Of a stretch of 25,698 nt of DNA, positions 7,133-16,000 are shown in pieces. Position 1 is the first letter of the stretch. Every line of letters begins with the position of its first letter. A program made the translations under genes and the position numbers. The notes below the pieces were generated by a model, which was not told the origin of the DNA, did no database searches, and saw only the letters and a list, made by a program, of their open reading frames with translations. Source of the DNA: RGIG3102 sp964649845 (GTDB lineage Bacteria; Bacillota; Clostridia; Oscillospirales; Ruminococcaceae); the NCBI GenBank assembly GCA_964649845.1, contig CAZYSS010000018.1, forward strand, positions 1-25,698. Direction: 5' to 3'.

Positions 7133-8482
7133 ATGAACTTTCTGAAAGGTTTTACCATACAGGAAAAAAGCTGGATGATGTACGACTGGGCCAACAGCGC
7201 AGAAAGTGTAATCATCGTGACTATTCTTCCTATTTTTTATGATACAATCAGCGCAAACAGCACTGCAGCCATCAACCGCTGGGGCACAGGTACCAGTCTG
7301 GCAATGCTGATATGCGCACTTATGGCACCTCTGCTGGGCGCACTGGGCGACTTCAAGGGTATGCGCAAAAAGCTGTTTTTCGGCTTTATGGCCACAGGTA
7401 TTGCAGCCTGTGCCCTGCTGGCGTTCACACCTCAGATGGATGTAACTACCGCTGCAGGCAGCGAAAGAACAGGGCTGATTATTCTGGCGCTGTACATAAT
7501 CTGCAGTATCGGCCACGCCGGTGCAAACGTTTATTATGACAGCTTCCTGCCGGATGTTACCACAGATGACAGAATGGACAAAGTATCCACAATGGGCTAC
7601 GGTATGGGCTATATTGGCGGCAGCACAATCCCGCTGGTAATCTTTCTGGTGATGAACCTGGTTGGCATTCCTATGACAACCTGCCTGACTGTGGCTTTTG
7701 CACTGACAGCTGTGTGGTGGGCAGTGTTCTCAATACCGTTGTTTAAAAACGTACATCAGACCAACGGCATTGAATACCATAGCGGCGCCATCGGCGAAGC
7801 TATGCGTGGTCTGGCAGGCACAGCAAAGGAAATTTTTGCAAATAAAAAACTGTTTGTGTTCCTGCTGGCATATTTCTTCTATATAGACGGTGTAAACACA
7901 ATTATACATATGTCCACAATTTACGGCTCATCCCTGGGTATTGACTCCACACAAATGATGCTGGCACTGCTGCTGACACAGGTGCTGGGACTGCCTTTTG
8001 CACTGATGTATATAAAACTCAGCGAAAAATTCGGCACTCGTACAATGATAGGCTTTGGCATCTGTATGTATATGTTTATCTGCGTGTTCGGTTTCTTCCT
8101 GCGCAGCGCATGGCAGTTCTGGATGCTGGCTGTGCTGATTGCCACCAGTCAGGGCGGCATACAGTCTCTCAGCCGCAGTATGTACGGCAAACTGATTCCG
8201 GACAAAGACCGCAGCGGCGAATTTTTTGGTTTCTACGATATTTTCGGCAAATTCTCCGCAATTATGGGACCTACACTCTTCGGTTGGAGCACAGCTTTTG
8301 CCCAGCAGAAAATTATGGATAAAATGGGCATTGACCACACAGCACCTGCAGAAATACTGGATGCTGTCAGCGCACAGGCATCTCCTTGGGGTGTTCTCAG
8401 CGTACTGCTGATATTCATTGTAGGCGCTATACTATTCTTCTTTGTTTTACCTAAAGCCGCTAAACAGGAAGAAGTAAAATAA
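7133..8482 (+). CDS. MFS transporter, UMF1 family
   Basis: A 449-residue membrane transporter with about twelve hydrophobic segments. The N-terminal YDWANSA (17-23), just before the first membrane helix, and the loop GALGDFKGMRKK after the second or third helix are characteristic of the UMF1/Atg22-like branch of the major facilitator superfamily. In yeast the relative Atg22 exports amino acids from the vacuole; bacterial substrates are mostly unknown. The start has ACGGAG eight bases upstream. It is followed after 23 bases by the phospholipase-like gene, so they probably form an operon under the promoter at 7058. Family assignment is firm; substrate is not. Confidence 0.88.
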   Translation: MNFLKGFTIQEKSWMMYDWANSAESVIIVTILPIFYDTISANSTAAINRWGTGTSLAMLICALMAPLLGALGDFKGMRKKLFFGFMATGIAACALLAFTPQMDVTTAAGSERTGLIILALYIICSIGHAGANVYYDSFLPDVTTDDRMDKVSTMGYGMGYIGGSTIPLVIFLVMNLVGIPMTTCLTVAFALTAVWWAVFSIPLFKNVHQTNGIEYHSGAIGEAMRGLAGTAKEIFANKKLFVFLLAYFFYIDGVNTIIHMSTIYGSSLGIDSTQMMLALLLTQVLGLPFALMYIKLSEKFGTRTMIGFGICMYMFICVFGFFLRSAWQFWMLAVLIATSQGGIQSLSRSMYGKLIPDKDRSGEFFGFYDIFGKFSAIMGPTLFGWSTAFAQQKIMDKMGIDHTAPAEILDAVSAQASPWGVLSVLLIFIVGAILFFFVLPKAAKQEEVK

Positions 8483-8505
8483 TCTTGATGAAATGAGGGA
8501 AAATC

Positions 8506-9390
8506 ATGGCAGATAATTATGCACATCAGCACAATGCCAGAAATGCAATAGAGATTGCCGGGTATACCCCAAGAGATATAAACAGCTTTATAATGGGTGC
8601 CAACGGGCCGGACCCGCTGTTCTGCTACCAGATGTACAATCCTATGCGCAGATACAGCCTGTCAAAGCTTGGCACTCTGATGCACAACGAAAAAACAGGT
8701 CTTTTCCTAAAAAATCTGTTCCGTTTTGCTGCCACAGACAGCCAGAAAGATTACTGTCTGGGCTTTCTGTGTCATTATTCACTGGACTCCACGTTGCACC
8801 CATATGTAAATTTTGTCACCACTTCTTACGGTTCTCCTTTCAATATCCCTGCAGGCCACGGCTTTTATGAAAGTGCTCTGGACAGCAAAATAAGCATGGA
8901 CGAAACCGGTCAGCCGGCAGCTGAAGTAGACAGATATTGCCCTGAACTGGACAAAATGACACTGAACCAGATTACTTCCCTGCTCAAAAAGGCTGTAGAA
9001 GCCACCTATCCGGAACACAGGTATCCACAGAGCGAATATCTGCAGGCATTCAAAGATTTCCGATTTATCAAAAAATTCTTCTATTCACCATCAAAAGGCA
9101 AATTCCTGCCGGCATATCTGGTGGAAAAACTTCTGGGATTTTCTGAAGGTTTTGTAATGAGTCATATGCAGCCCTGTGTAAGGGAACTGCCTGCATTTCC
9201 ATTCTGGCAAAGCCCTGCCACCGGTCTTTACAGCGTGGAAAGCCTGGATAACATCCTGCTGCGTGCAGACTATCTGGCTGCAGAGTGTATCAATATCGGT
9301 CTTGAATATTTCAAAGGTGTATACAGCCTGTCTGACCTGATGGAGGACATCGGCAACAAAAGCTATGAAACCGGTGTGGTTATCGACTAA
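8506..9390 (+). CDS. Zinc-dependent phospholipase C-like protein
   Basis: A 294-residue protein of the zinc-dependent phospholipase C family (S1/P1 nuclease-like fold). Putative zinc ligands recur in the expected order: H7 and H9 near the N-terminus, D36 in NGPDP, H60, H90 and H98 in CHYSLDSTLHPY, H118 and D126 in GHGFYESALD. No signal peptide is seen, unlike the secreted toxins, so it is probably an intracellular member of the family found widely in Clostridia, of unknown substrate. TGAGGG precedes the start. It closes the operon with the UMF1 transporter; a bidirectional terminator follows. Confidence 0.84.
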   Translation: MADNYAHQHNARNAIEIAGYTPRDINSFIMGANGPDPLFCYQMYNPMRRYSLSKLGTLMHNEKTGLFLKNLFRFAATDSQKDYCLGFLCHYSLDSTLHPYVNFVTTSYGSPFNIPAGHGFYESALDSKISMDETGQPAAEVDRYCPELDKMTLNQITSLLKKAVEATYPEHRYPQSEYLQAFKDFRFIKKFFYSPSKGKFLPAYLVEKLLGFSEGFVMSHMQPCVRELPAFPFWQSPATGLYSVESLDNILLRADYLAAECINIGLEYFKGVYSLSDLMEDIGNKSYETGVVID

Positions 9391-9408
9391 AACAGACACC
9401 ATACAAAA

Positions 9409-9442
9409 ATACCATTCATTTGAGGGATGAATGGTATTTTTT
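9409..9442. terminator. Bidirectional terminator between the phospholipase gene and the phage cassette
   Basis: Perfect 11-bp arms ATACCATTCAT (9409-9419) and ATGAATGGTAT (9427-9437) with a 7-base loop. On the plus strand it is followed by a run of six T; on the minus strand by five T. It serves both convergent transcripts: the phospholipase gene from the left and the portal gene, which ends at 9445, from the right. Confidence 0.88.
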
Positions 9443-9444
9443 AT

Positions 9445-10932
9445 TTACTGCATCTTCAGCTGCAGCTTTTTCAGTATCTGCTGTTTGTTTTTCAGCTGTG
9501 TTGCCGGAATGGCCTGCACATAATCGTAAGCATCTGTGAGAATCTGCTTTGCATACAGGTTTTCCAGCGTCTGCATCTGCACGCCCTCGCTCCACGGTGT
9601 GGAATTATCCGCCTGCACCAGCCAGGACAGCTGTGTGGCGTCTATCTGTGAAAAATCAAAACTCTCCATATGATAGCTTCCGTCTGCACCTGCTGTTTCC
9701 ACATAGCGTTTGCCATAGCAGGCTTTCATAATGTCCATAATAATCAGCACACAGTCCTCCAGAAAGGCCGCAAACTGCTGTTTCTGGTTTTCCAGCGGAA
9801 TTGTGGCAGAGCGCTGCACCGCCAGAATAGCCGATGTATTTTCAGGATTTACGTTGCCCAGTGATGTGTCATTGGCGCCCATAAATTCCTTTGTATAGGA
9901 AATTGTCTTTTCCACCAGGTCCATCAGCTGCTCTGACATATCATTGGGCCTGAAAGATGTGGCAACGGCATCATTTGGGTTGCCGATAACACCTATTGCC
10001 GCACCCACCTTGTTGGTCCAGGTGTCCAGCTTGGTCTTGTCAAAGAAAATCTTTGGAAACGCCATGGTTTTCTGATGCAGCAGCGCCATAGCCCAAAGTT
10101 TGTTTACAGCAATCTGGTTAGGTATAAGATTTTCCACCGCACCTACGCCGTGATATGAATTTTTCCGGTAATCCCAGGAAAATTTTGCAACAGGATACAT
10201 TGTGATGCCCATACATACAGGCGGTGTGATAACCGCATCCCTGGTGAACTGCATATACCATATTTTACCGTCCTGTCTATACAGCTTGGTAACAAGTGTA
10301 ACCATAGGCAGGCTTTCAACGCTGTTCATATAGTTGTCATCCGGGCGTATGTCCTTTGTCGCCTGTCCCTTTTCCTTTGCCATTTCAATCACCCTGTCAA
10401 GATACTCACGCTGCTCTGTCAGGATAAAAGGCTGTTTCTGTATATCATTTATATACGGGTTTGCAAACAGTACATTGGTGCCTTTCAGTATTTCGCTTTT
10501 TACCGTGCTGTCTGCATAATACCAGTACAGATAACCATCCCCTGTCACCAGGGCATCCAGCACCACTTTACGGGCGGTCACAGGCAGCTTTGACTGCTCT
10601 GACACCTTTTCCAGTGCAATATTGAGTATATCCGCCTTTCGGCTGTTTTCCGGTGTATGTACATATGGTGTGATAAATGCAGTGATTTCATCGCTGGTTA
10701 CCATAGCTGCAAGGAAGGAACACACCCTGCGGATAAAGTTCAGCACAGGCTTGTCCAGGTCAGGGGCGTTGACACCGCGCCACTGATTGCCGATATAAAA
10801 ATTTTCATGCATATCGGTCTTGTAATAATAATCTGTCATAAGATTATAGTTTGTACACTTTCTGTGCTCCTCCAGCACAGTTTTCAGGTCTGTTTCAATT
10901 TTCAAAACTTGTCTGCCCCCTTTCACTGCCAT
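9445..10932 (-). CDS. Phage portal protein (head-tail connector)
   Basis: A 495-residue protein with the features of podovirus portal proteins (P22 gp1-like group), which form the dodecameric ring at one capsid vertex. It shows an N-terminal tryptophan-containing GNQWRGV segment (about 48-54), the ALVTGDGYLYWYY segment, the central GVGAVENLIPNQIAVNKLWA helix, and a PENTSAILAVQR segment near residue 385. It is the last gene of the cassette, whereas portals usually sit just after the terminase. The ATG at 10932 lacks a ribosome binding site and lies inside the upstream gene. An in-frame TTG at 10905 has AGGGGGC eight to nine bases before it and may be the true start (486 aa). Function is inferred from pattern; no catalytic motif exists to confirm it. 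Confidence 0.78.
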   Translation of the reverse strand: MAVKGGRQVLKIETDLKTVLEEHRKCTNYNLMTDYYYKTDMHENFYIGNQWRGVNAPDLDKPVLNFIRRVCSFLAAMVTSDEITAFITPYVHTPENSRKADILNIALEKVSEQSKLPVTARKVVLDALVTGDGYLYWYYADSTVKSEILKGTNVLFANPYINDIQKQPFILTEQREYLDRVIEMAKEKGQATKDIRPDDNYMNSVESLPMVTLVTKLYRQDGKIWYMQFTRDAVITPPVCMGITMYPVAKFSWDYRKNSYHGVGAVENLIPNQIAVNKLWAMALLHQKTMAFPKIFFDKTKLDTWTNKVGAAIGVIGNPNDAVATSFRPNDMSEQLMDLVEKTISYTKEFMGANDTSLGNVNPENTSAILAVQRSATIPLENQKQQFAAFLEDCVLIIMDIMKACYGKRYVETAGADGSYHMESFDFSQIDATQLSWLVQADNSTPWSEGVQMQTLENLYAKQILTDAYDYVQAIPATQLKNKQQILKKLQLKMQ

Positions 10933-11083
10933 CGTAGCTCATCAGATTGTGCCACTGGGTGCTGTCTGTATTTTTGTCTGCCGGGTATCTGCCTGCAATA
11001 AACCGGCTTTTCCAGCGGTGGTATTCCATAACTGTAAACACCAGCAGACCGCCAAGCACCAACCCCATAATAAACTCTGTCAT
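10895..11083 (-). CDS. Small phage membrane protein, unknown
   Basis: A 62-residue protein with one N-terminal transmembrane helix (about residues 4-19, rich in G, L and V) and a charged, probably cytoplasmic, tail. Its start overlaps the holin stop (TGATG), so it is translationally coupled to the holin. Its 3' end overlaps the proposed portal start. Position suggests an accessory lysis role, such as holin regulator, but there is no recognisable motif. I do not know its function. Confidence 0.55.
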   Translation of the reverse strand: MTEFIMGLVLGGLLVFTVMEYHRWKSRFIAGRYPADKNTDSTQWHNLMSYDGSERGQTSFEN

Positions 11084-11379
11084 CAGGCGGATTCACCGCC
11101 TTTCAGCAGCTTTTCGTAGCCCAGCCACGCACACAGCCAGATTACGCTGCCCTGCGTTATACCTGCAAACAGGCAGGCGCTGACTGCGCTGCCGTCCAGC
11201 ACAGGCCTGCTGCTTATCAGATGCAGCATCACCACAGCGCAGGAGCAAACCAGCAGAATAAACGGTATAAATCTGTTCTGCAGGCTGCTTTTCTTCACTG
11301 CCATTCCTATTCCCCACAGCATAGGCACCAGAATAACCAACTGCGGGTCTATGTATTCCTGTATCATTTCCATATTCAT
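11083..11379 (-). CDS. Phage holin
   Basis: A 98-residue membrane protein. It has three hydrophobic stretches: about 11-27 (PQLVILVPMLWGIGMAV), 38-54 (a hydrophobic FIPFILLVCS stretch) and 69-88 (AGITQGSVIWLCAWLGY), then a short charged tail. Size, topology and the GITQGSVIW segment resemble Firmicutes phage holins, which open the membrane so the endolysin can reach the wall. It is preceded by AAAGGAG. Its neighbours, an M23 endolysin and two other small membrane proteins, support a lysis module. Confidence 0.72.
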   Translation of the reverse strand: MNMEMIQEYIDPQLVILVPMLWGIGMAVKKSSLQNRFIPFILLVCSCAVVMLHLISSRPVLDGSAVSACLFAGITQGSVIWLCAWLGYEKLLKGGESA

Positions 11380-11391
11380 AATTTTTCTCCT

Positions 11392-11655
11392 TTACATAAT
11401 ATGTCCCGGCAGGCTGGCTTCTATCTTGGACACCCTTGCCAGCAGGCTGTAATGCCTTTCATCCTGTTTTTCCTGCCTGCGTTTTATATCATCAATGCCG
11501 GCTTTCACATAACCGATTTCCGAGATAATGGTAGCTGTTTCCCTGGACTGTTTTTCCACATCCTTCCGGGACGCCCTGCGGGCACTGTTTATCCCCATAA
11601 TCATACCGGCCAGTGCCGTGAGAGCACTGATAAGAACGGTAATTTCAACTGTCAT
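11392..11655 (-). CDS. Membrane-anchored coiled-coil phage protein
   Basis: An 87-residue protein with an N-terminal transmembrane helix (about residues 5-22) and a charged, heptad-like region from about 26 to 80, rich in R, K, E and Q. The layout resembles XhlA-type haemolysin or holin-associated proteins of Gram-positive phages. The open frame extends upstream to 11676, but the ATG at 11655 has GAGAGGGA just before it and is preferred; it overlaps the 3' end of the previous gene by 11 bases. It is probably part of the lysis module or an inner-membrane anchor; this is inference. Confidence 0.6.
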   Translation of the reverse strand: MTVEITVLISALTALAGMIMGINSARRASRKDVEKQSRETATIISEIGYVKAGIDDIKRRQEKQDERHYSLLARVSKIEASLPGHIM

Positions 11656-11839
11656 TTTTCTGTCCCTCTCCGGCAATAATCCTTTCCAGCCAGAAATCGA
11701 TATTGCCTTTTCTCATTTTGTTCTGCTGTATCAGCCTGTCATATCTGATACCCAGATTTTTGTTGTGAATATTCTGCACCGCCAGCATGGCAAGATAGCG
11801 GGCTTTTGTATCATTATATTTGTCAACCTGCCCTGCCAT
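11645..11839 (-). CDS. Small phage protein, unknown
   Basis: A 64-residue, highly charged protein, probably helical, with no transmembrane segment. It starts three bases after the endolysin stop and overlaps the next gene by 11 bases. No strong ribosome binding site is visible, so translation may depend on coupling to the endolysin gene. I do not recognise it. Its place between endolysin and lysis genes suggests it belongs to the cassette. Confidence 0.5.
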   Translation of the reverse strand: MAGQVDKYNDTKARYLAMLAVQNIHNKNLGIRYDRLIQQNKMRKGNIDFWLERIIAGEGQKNDS

Positions 11840-11842
11840 AAC

Positions 11843-12520
11843 TTACAGTGTATCCAGAATACTGCTTATCTTTTCAAAAAGTGATGTGTATTCCTCCAGC
11901 TGTTGCTTCAGCTTTTCATTTTCCTGCTGCAGCAATCTGATGGAATCATCCCTTTCATCCTCTTTCAGCCAGTCATATCCACCGTCATTCATAACAATAA
12001 CATCCTTTGGGATGATAAATACCTCATGTGGCTTCAGCTGGCTGTTTATCTTCCATACATATGCGTTTGCGCGGTCTTTGATGTTGGTTTTCTGCCAGCC
12101 TGTAGGCACAAATGGTGCTGAGCCCACCTCAATATGTATGTGGTTGCCCACAGCACCTGCACTGCCTTCGCGGTAGAACTTTTCGCCCTGGCGGAACACT
12201 TTCCCCTGTTCTATCCCCAGTTCTTTCAGGTCTGCATCATCTATGTGCAGCAGCATAAACACCAGCTTTCTCGCCTTGCCGTCTGCGCACATAACCTGGT
12301 CCAGTGTCTCAAACCATACAGCATTGTACACACCGTAAATACGCTTTACCTTCACATCACAAGGTGCATAGGCCCAGTCCTTGTCCAGATCCTTGCCACC
12401 GAAATCCAGGGCATAAGAGCCTGTGTGTGAATAGCTGGTATAATCCACATTGCCATTTTCATACCTGCCATATCCCTGTGTTACGCGCATATGCTTCATA
12501 AAAAAATTGCAGTTCTGCAT
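11843..12520 (-). CDS. Phage endolysin, M23 metallopeptidase type
   Basis: A 225-residue peptidoglycan endopeptidase of the LytM/M23 family, expected to cut peptide cross-bridges in the cell wall. Zinc ligands follow the family rule: H32-x6-D39 (HTGSYALD) and H127-x-H129 (HIHIE), with H92 (LLHID) as the second catalytic histidine. No signal peptide is present, so export depends on the holin downstream. The C-terminal third (about 185-225) is a coiled coil (RLLQQENEKLKQQLEEY) that may mediate oligomerisation instead of a wall-binding domain. It follows the fibre gene by 11 bases. An alternative is a virion-associated lysin, given that it lies next to the fibre. Confidence 0.82.
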   Translation of the reverse strand: MQNCNFFMKHMRVTQGYGRYENGNVDYTSYSHTGSYALDFGGKDLDKDWAYAPCDVKVKRIYGVYNAVWFETLDQVMCADGKARKLVFMLLHIDDADLKELGIEQGKVFRQGEKFYREGSAGAVGNHIHIEVGSAPFVPTGWQKTNIKDRANAYVWKINSQLKPHEVFIIPKDVIVMNDGGYDWLKEDERDDSIRLLQQENEKLKQQLEEYTSLFEKISSILDTL

Positions 12521-12531
12521 AGTTCTCCTTT

Positions 12532-13734
12532 CTACATTACTGTAATTCCTGTAACTGTCATTTCAGCCTCCGCATCACTGGTCCATACCGAAACTGTCAC
12601 ATACAGATACTCGTTTACATTTGTAAGATCAACTTCATAAACGCCCCGTGCTGTTACATCTGCAAAAGCCCCGTAACCGCCCGAAGTAGTACCCCAGCCT
12701 GAATAATGCACACCTACCGTTGCTGTGGCGTTGCCTGACAAAGAGACGCTTCCCACAGTGAATATCAGCTTTGAATATTTACTGCAGTTTATTGCAATCA
12801 ATGAATGGCAGTTGCCATTTGTGCTTGTTGATTTTGCTTCACAGTGCAGGAGTAGGTCTTCTACCTTGCATTCAGATTTGTTTTCACCGCCTGTCTCAAA
12901 TTCAAGACCATACGGGAACAGTATTTCTTCTGTTTTTATCCATTCCCCATTTATATAGACAAGCATATCCTTTTCATCAAAACTGCCTCCGTTATACTGC
13001 CACGCCTTTTTAGGTGCAATATACAGTCCGTTTTTCTTAAGTGCATTGAACAGCGTACTGCCTGCTGTTGCAATTTCAATCCACACGCCGCCATCTGCCA
13101 GGTAGTCTGGCTGGTTGGCGGCCAGCGTCCAGCCGGTTATTTCAGTATCAGTGTTTACCCATATGGTGTTTTCTTTTGGCGAAGCAGGCTCTGTTGTACT
13201 GCCCACAACTTTGAAATTCAGTGCCGCTCCGCCATTATTAAAATTTAAACAGTTACCGTTTTTAAAGCAGGACACCACATAGCCTGCTTTGAAATGTCCG
13301 CCCGGCAAAGCATCTCCGTTGGCAAGAAAAGCTGTGTAGTCTTCACCATCCACCATAAACACATCGCCGTCATCGAAATCTGCTGTCGCTGTAAACTTGA
13401 TGTTATCGCCACTGCCATTAAGATAATGCACATTATCTACCTTTGAATGGCTGTATGTAAAAAAGCCGTTGTCTGCCTTGTTTACAACCCCGTCCAGATT
13501 GGTGTCATAATACAGCGTCAGCATATCACCGGCACCTGCATTCAGCACAACATTGGCCAGGTCCTTTTTTGAAACAGTGTTGTCCACATTCCCGTTCATA
13601 ACCGGAATAACCACACTGCGTACCACTTCTTCCACCTTTTCCTGCATCTGTCTGGCAGACAGGTTCGGTGTATCGGCCATACCTATTACTCCATAGCCCT
13701 GCAGGTCCCGGTCTGTAATTTTTTTCAGAGTCAT
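12532..13734 (-). CDS. Phage tail fibre / receptor-binding protein
   Basis: A 400-residue structural protein. The N-terminal segment (about 17-48), GMADTPNLSARQMQEKVEEV, resembles the attachment part of Firmicutes phage fibre proteins. A 12-residue EF-hand or dockerin-type calcium loop lies at D77-x-N79-x-D81-G82 to D88. A linker reading PKENTIWVNTDTEITGW near residue 187 is typical of clostridial fibres. The C-terminal part (about 290-400) is rich in S, T, G and V and looks like a beta-sandwich that would touch the host surface. It lies between the tail hub and the endolysin, as expected for a receptor-binding protein. Confidence 0.75.
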   Translation of the reverse strand: MTLKKITDRDLQGYGVIGMADTPNLSARQMQEKVEEVVRSVVIPVMNGNVDNTVSKKDLANVVLNAGAGDMLTLYYDTNLDGVVNKADNGFFTYSHSKVDNVHYLNGSGDNIKFTATADFDDGDVFMVDGEDYTAFLANGDALPGGHFKAGYVVSCFKNGNCLNFNNGGAALNFKVVGSTTEPASPKENTIWVNTDTEITGWTLAANQPDYLADGGVWIEIATAGSTLFNALKKNGLYIAPKKAWQYNGGSFDEKDMLVYINGEWIKTEEILFPYGLEFETGGENKSECKVEDLLLHCEAKSTSTNGNCHSLIAINCSKYSKLIFTVGSVSLSGNATATVGVHYSGWGTTSGGYGAFADVTARGVYEVDLTNVNEYLYVTVSVWTSDAEAEMTVTGITVM

Positions 13735-13743
13735 TTTTCCTCC

Positions 13744-15603
13744 TTATCTGTAATAAGAGCCTGTAAGATATTCAAAACCCAGCTCATATATCCCAAAAGG
13801 CTCATTCAAATTGCTGTTTTCCAGCCTGAAAGCTGTTTTGTCTGTATTCCTGATTCTCACTGATTTTTTCATAATCTTCGGTGTTTTATCAGTGGACCAG
13901 GTAAATTTTGACCACTGTATAGCAGACCACTGAAAAAATCTGGCGGTGGTCATATCGCTGAACAGGTCTGTCCATATGCCTTTTATCTGTGCCTGTACTC
14001 TGACGCCTGTTCGCAGCGCCACAGCACACACAACCCATATTCTGTATATGTTCTTTATCCTGTAGGTAATATCTGCTGTAAAATCCCCTGTCTGCCATAT
14101 GGCAGTAATGGCCTGTCCTGCATCGTTAAAGCTTTGCGGATTGTCATAATCAGTAAAAAAGCGGCCGGTTCTACCGTCATCTGTAACAAAGCACAGCCTT
14201 CCGTCCTGCACAAACAGCAGCCTTACACTCACCGGCAGCTGCCAGTGGTAACATTCATACTGATACTGTGAATACTCCTTGTCTGTCTCATAACTTTTCT
14301 GCAGGGTATCCAGCAGGAAAATATCATTGCCTACTGCCACCACGTAAAAATCATTGTATGCCACTGCGCTCGCCTGTGACAGGTCAGTTTTTGCCAATCT
14401 GGAATTGATGTAAAAGCTGCGCATCTGGGTTATATGGTCCTGTGTGGCATCGTTTTTTGTAATGGCATATATCCCTTTCTGTGTCAGAAACAGCGAATCA
14501 TTTGCCATATTTACAAATCCCCCGTCAGACACTGCACTTTCTCCATGCAGTGCATTTGTAACAGGATAAAAATAATTGTTTTCATCTCCACCCGAGCAGC
14601 TTCTCACCAGAATATTCATCCGTCTTTCATTGTTTTTCCTGTGCACAAACAGCTTGTCTCCTCTTGTGCTGTACCCGATTACAGGGGACCTGTCACTGCC
14701 CGCCAGGTCTGTGTTGTTCACGCCAAAAAACGCAGGATTATTGGGTTGTGAAAACCATTCCCTGCCCGGATAGTCGGGATGTCCTGAAAGAAACAGCGTA
14801 TCCGGTCTGCCGCCCGCACCGAACACAGCCATAACAGTGCATTTATCCAGAATGTCCACATCAATCCCAGAGGATTTTTCATAGGTGATATACACATTGT
14901 CCTGGTCTTTCAGTTTTGACAAAGGCGGTGCGGAGTCAAAAGTTACAGTCCCCGTCACAGCATCCACAGTACATCCGTTTCCGGTGGTAACTGTATAATA
15001 TGTGCCATCATCACTGTATATAACCGCAGTAACTGCTGAAGAATCCAACTGTGGCTGGCTCAGGCTATATACCTTTGATGCACCATCCGCTATGAAGCTT
15101 TCGCGTCTGTAAGCTGTCAGTAGGTTTACCTGTTCACAGGCTGTGCCGCCTCCACCCGGAGCCCTGCCGGAGTATACAAGAGGAACATATGCCATATCTT
15201 TCACATAGCCGATACTGCTGCCGTCAAACGCCATAAAATTTGCGCCATCCAGAATATACAGCATATTGCCTATCTGCACACTGCAGCTGCAGTGGTCTGC
15301 AGCGCCGCTGAACAGCTGCCGCCCTTCCACATAAAAAGCTGTTCCGCTGTGAACAAGACATATGCTCTCATCATCCTTCACAAGAAAATGTACCCCGTTC
15401 ACCTGCTCTGTCCACTGATGGCTGTCAAACTCATACCCCGTGCGCTTGCACACCTTGCCTACCTCACTGCGCACCATATTCAGGCCATTCACACTGCGAT
15501 GGGGCGAAATATTTGCAGCTGCATGGGCGTAGTCCACTCCTTTGAAATTGTTGAACACCCGCACCTTTTTCTCCGCTTTGCGTCCATATGCTTCCTTTTT
15601 CAT
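13744..15603 (-). CDS. Tail hub / DNA stabilisation protein, gp10-like
   Basis: A 619-residue protein made of repeated short beta segments with the recurrent pattern hydrophobic-G-aromatic-hydrophobic (for example QIGNMLYILDGANFMAFDGS, NDSLFLTQKGIYAIT, NDIFLLDTLQKSYE, DGRLCFVTDDGRTGRF), as in beta-propellers. Size, fold type and position (after the gp4-like adaptor and before the fibre) match P22 gp10, the packaged-DNA stabilisation hub of short-tailed phages. The N-terminal segment FKGVDYAHAAANISPHRSVN also fits proteins of this group. It overlaps the preceding gene by four bases (ATGA). I infer the function from pattern and context; a tail tube or spike is less likely. Confidence 0.68.
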   Translation of the reverse strand: MKKEAYGRKAEKKVRVFNNFKGVDYAHAAANISPHRSVNGLNMVRSEVGKVCKRTGYEFDSHQWTEQVNGVHFLVKDDESICLVHSGTAFYVEGRQLFSGAADHCSCSVQIGNMLYILDGANFMAFDGSSIGYVKDMAYVPLVYSGRAPGGGGTACEQVNLLTAYRRESFIADGASKVYSLSQPQLDSSAVTAVIYSDDGTYYTVTTGNGCTVDAVTGTVTFDSAPPLSKLKDQDNVYITYEKSSGIDVDILDKCTVMAVFGAGGRPDTLFLSGHPDYPGREWFSQPNNPAFFGVNNTDLAGSDRSPVIGYSTRGDKLFVHRKNNERRMNILVRSCSGGDENNYFYPVTNALHGESAVSDGGFVNMANDSLFLTQKGIYAITKNDATQDHITQMRSFYINSRLAKTDLSQASAVAYNDFYVVAVGNDIFLLDTLQKSYETDKEYSQYQYECYHWQLPVSVRLLFVQDGRLCFVTDDGRTGRFFTDYDNPQSFNDAGQAITAIWQTGDFTADITYRIKNIYRIWVVCAVALRTGVRVQAQIKGIWTDLFSDMTTARFFQWSAIQWSKFTWSTDKTPKIMKKSVRIRNTDKTAFRLENSNLNEPFGIYELGFEYLTGSYYR

Positions 15604-15980
15604 ACCTCACCTCCATACATATCCTGTATGGTAAATTCTTCTCCTTTTGCCCGGTTCTGCAGTGCAGTGATAAAGCGGTTGCGGAAAACAGCTGCCATAT
15701 AGTTATCCTCCCTGTCATTGAACAGGTAGCTTGCCACACCATAAGGCAATGCAATACTGCAGATTGTATCAGCCATATCTGCTGTATCTGTCCGTTGTTT
15801 TATCATCACAGGTTCAGACAGCAATTCTTTACCATTCTTTTTCCTGATTGCATTTTCGGCATCAAGACTTTCAGCCAATGTAACATTCAGCCATGTCACA
15901 GCCAGTTCTTTGTGAGGAAAATCTTCAAAGCTTTCCCCTGCCAGGCCAAAGCCTTTATTTATTATTTCGTATGCTGTCAT
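15600..15980 (-). CDS. Head-tail adaptor, gp4-like
   Basis: A 126-residue, mostly helical protein with TAYEIINKGFGLAGES at the N-terminus and ALPYGVASYLFNDREDNYMAAVFRNRF near residues 77-103. This helix set resembles P22 gp4 and related head-completion adaptors, which sit below the portal and recruit the tail hub. It lies after the capsid gene and overlaps the hub gene by an ATGA, which suits a stoichiometric partner. Assignment rests on size, helices and position. Confidence 0.6.
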   Translation of the reverse strand: MTAYEIINKGFGLAGESFEDFPHKELAVTWLNVTLAESLDAENAIRKKNGKELLSEPVMIKQRTDTADMADTICSIALPYGVASYLFNDREDNYMAAVFRNRFITALQNRAKGEEFTIQDMYGGEV

Positions 15981-16000
15981 AATCTTCCTTTCTTTTTATT

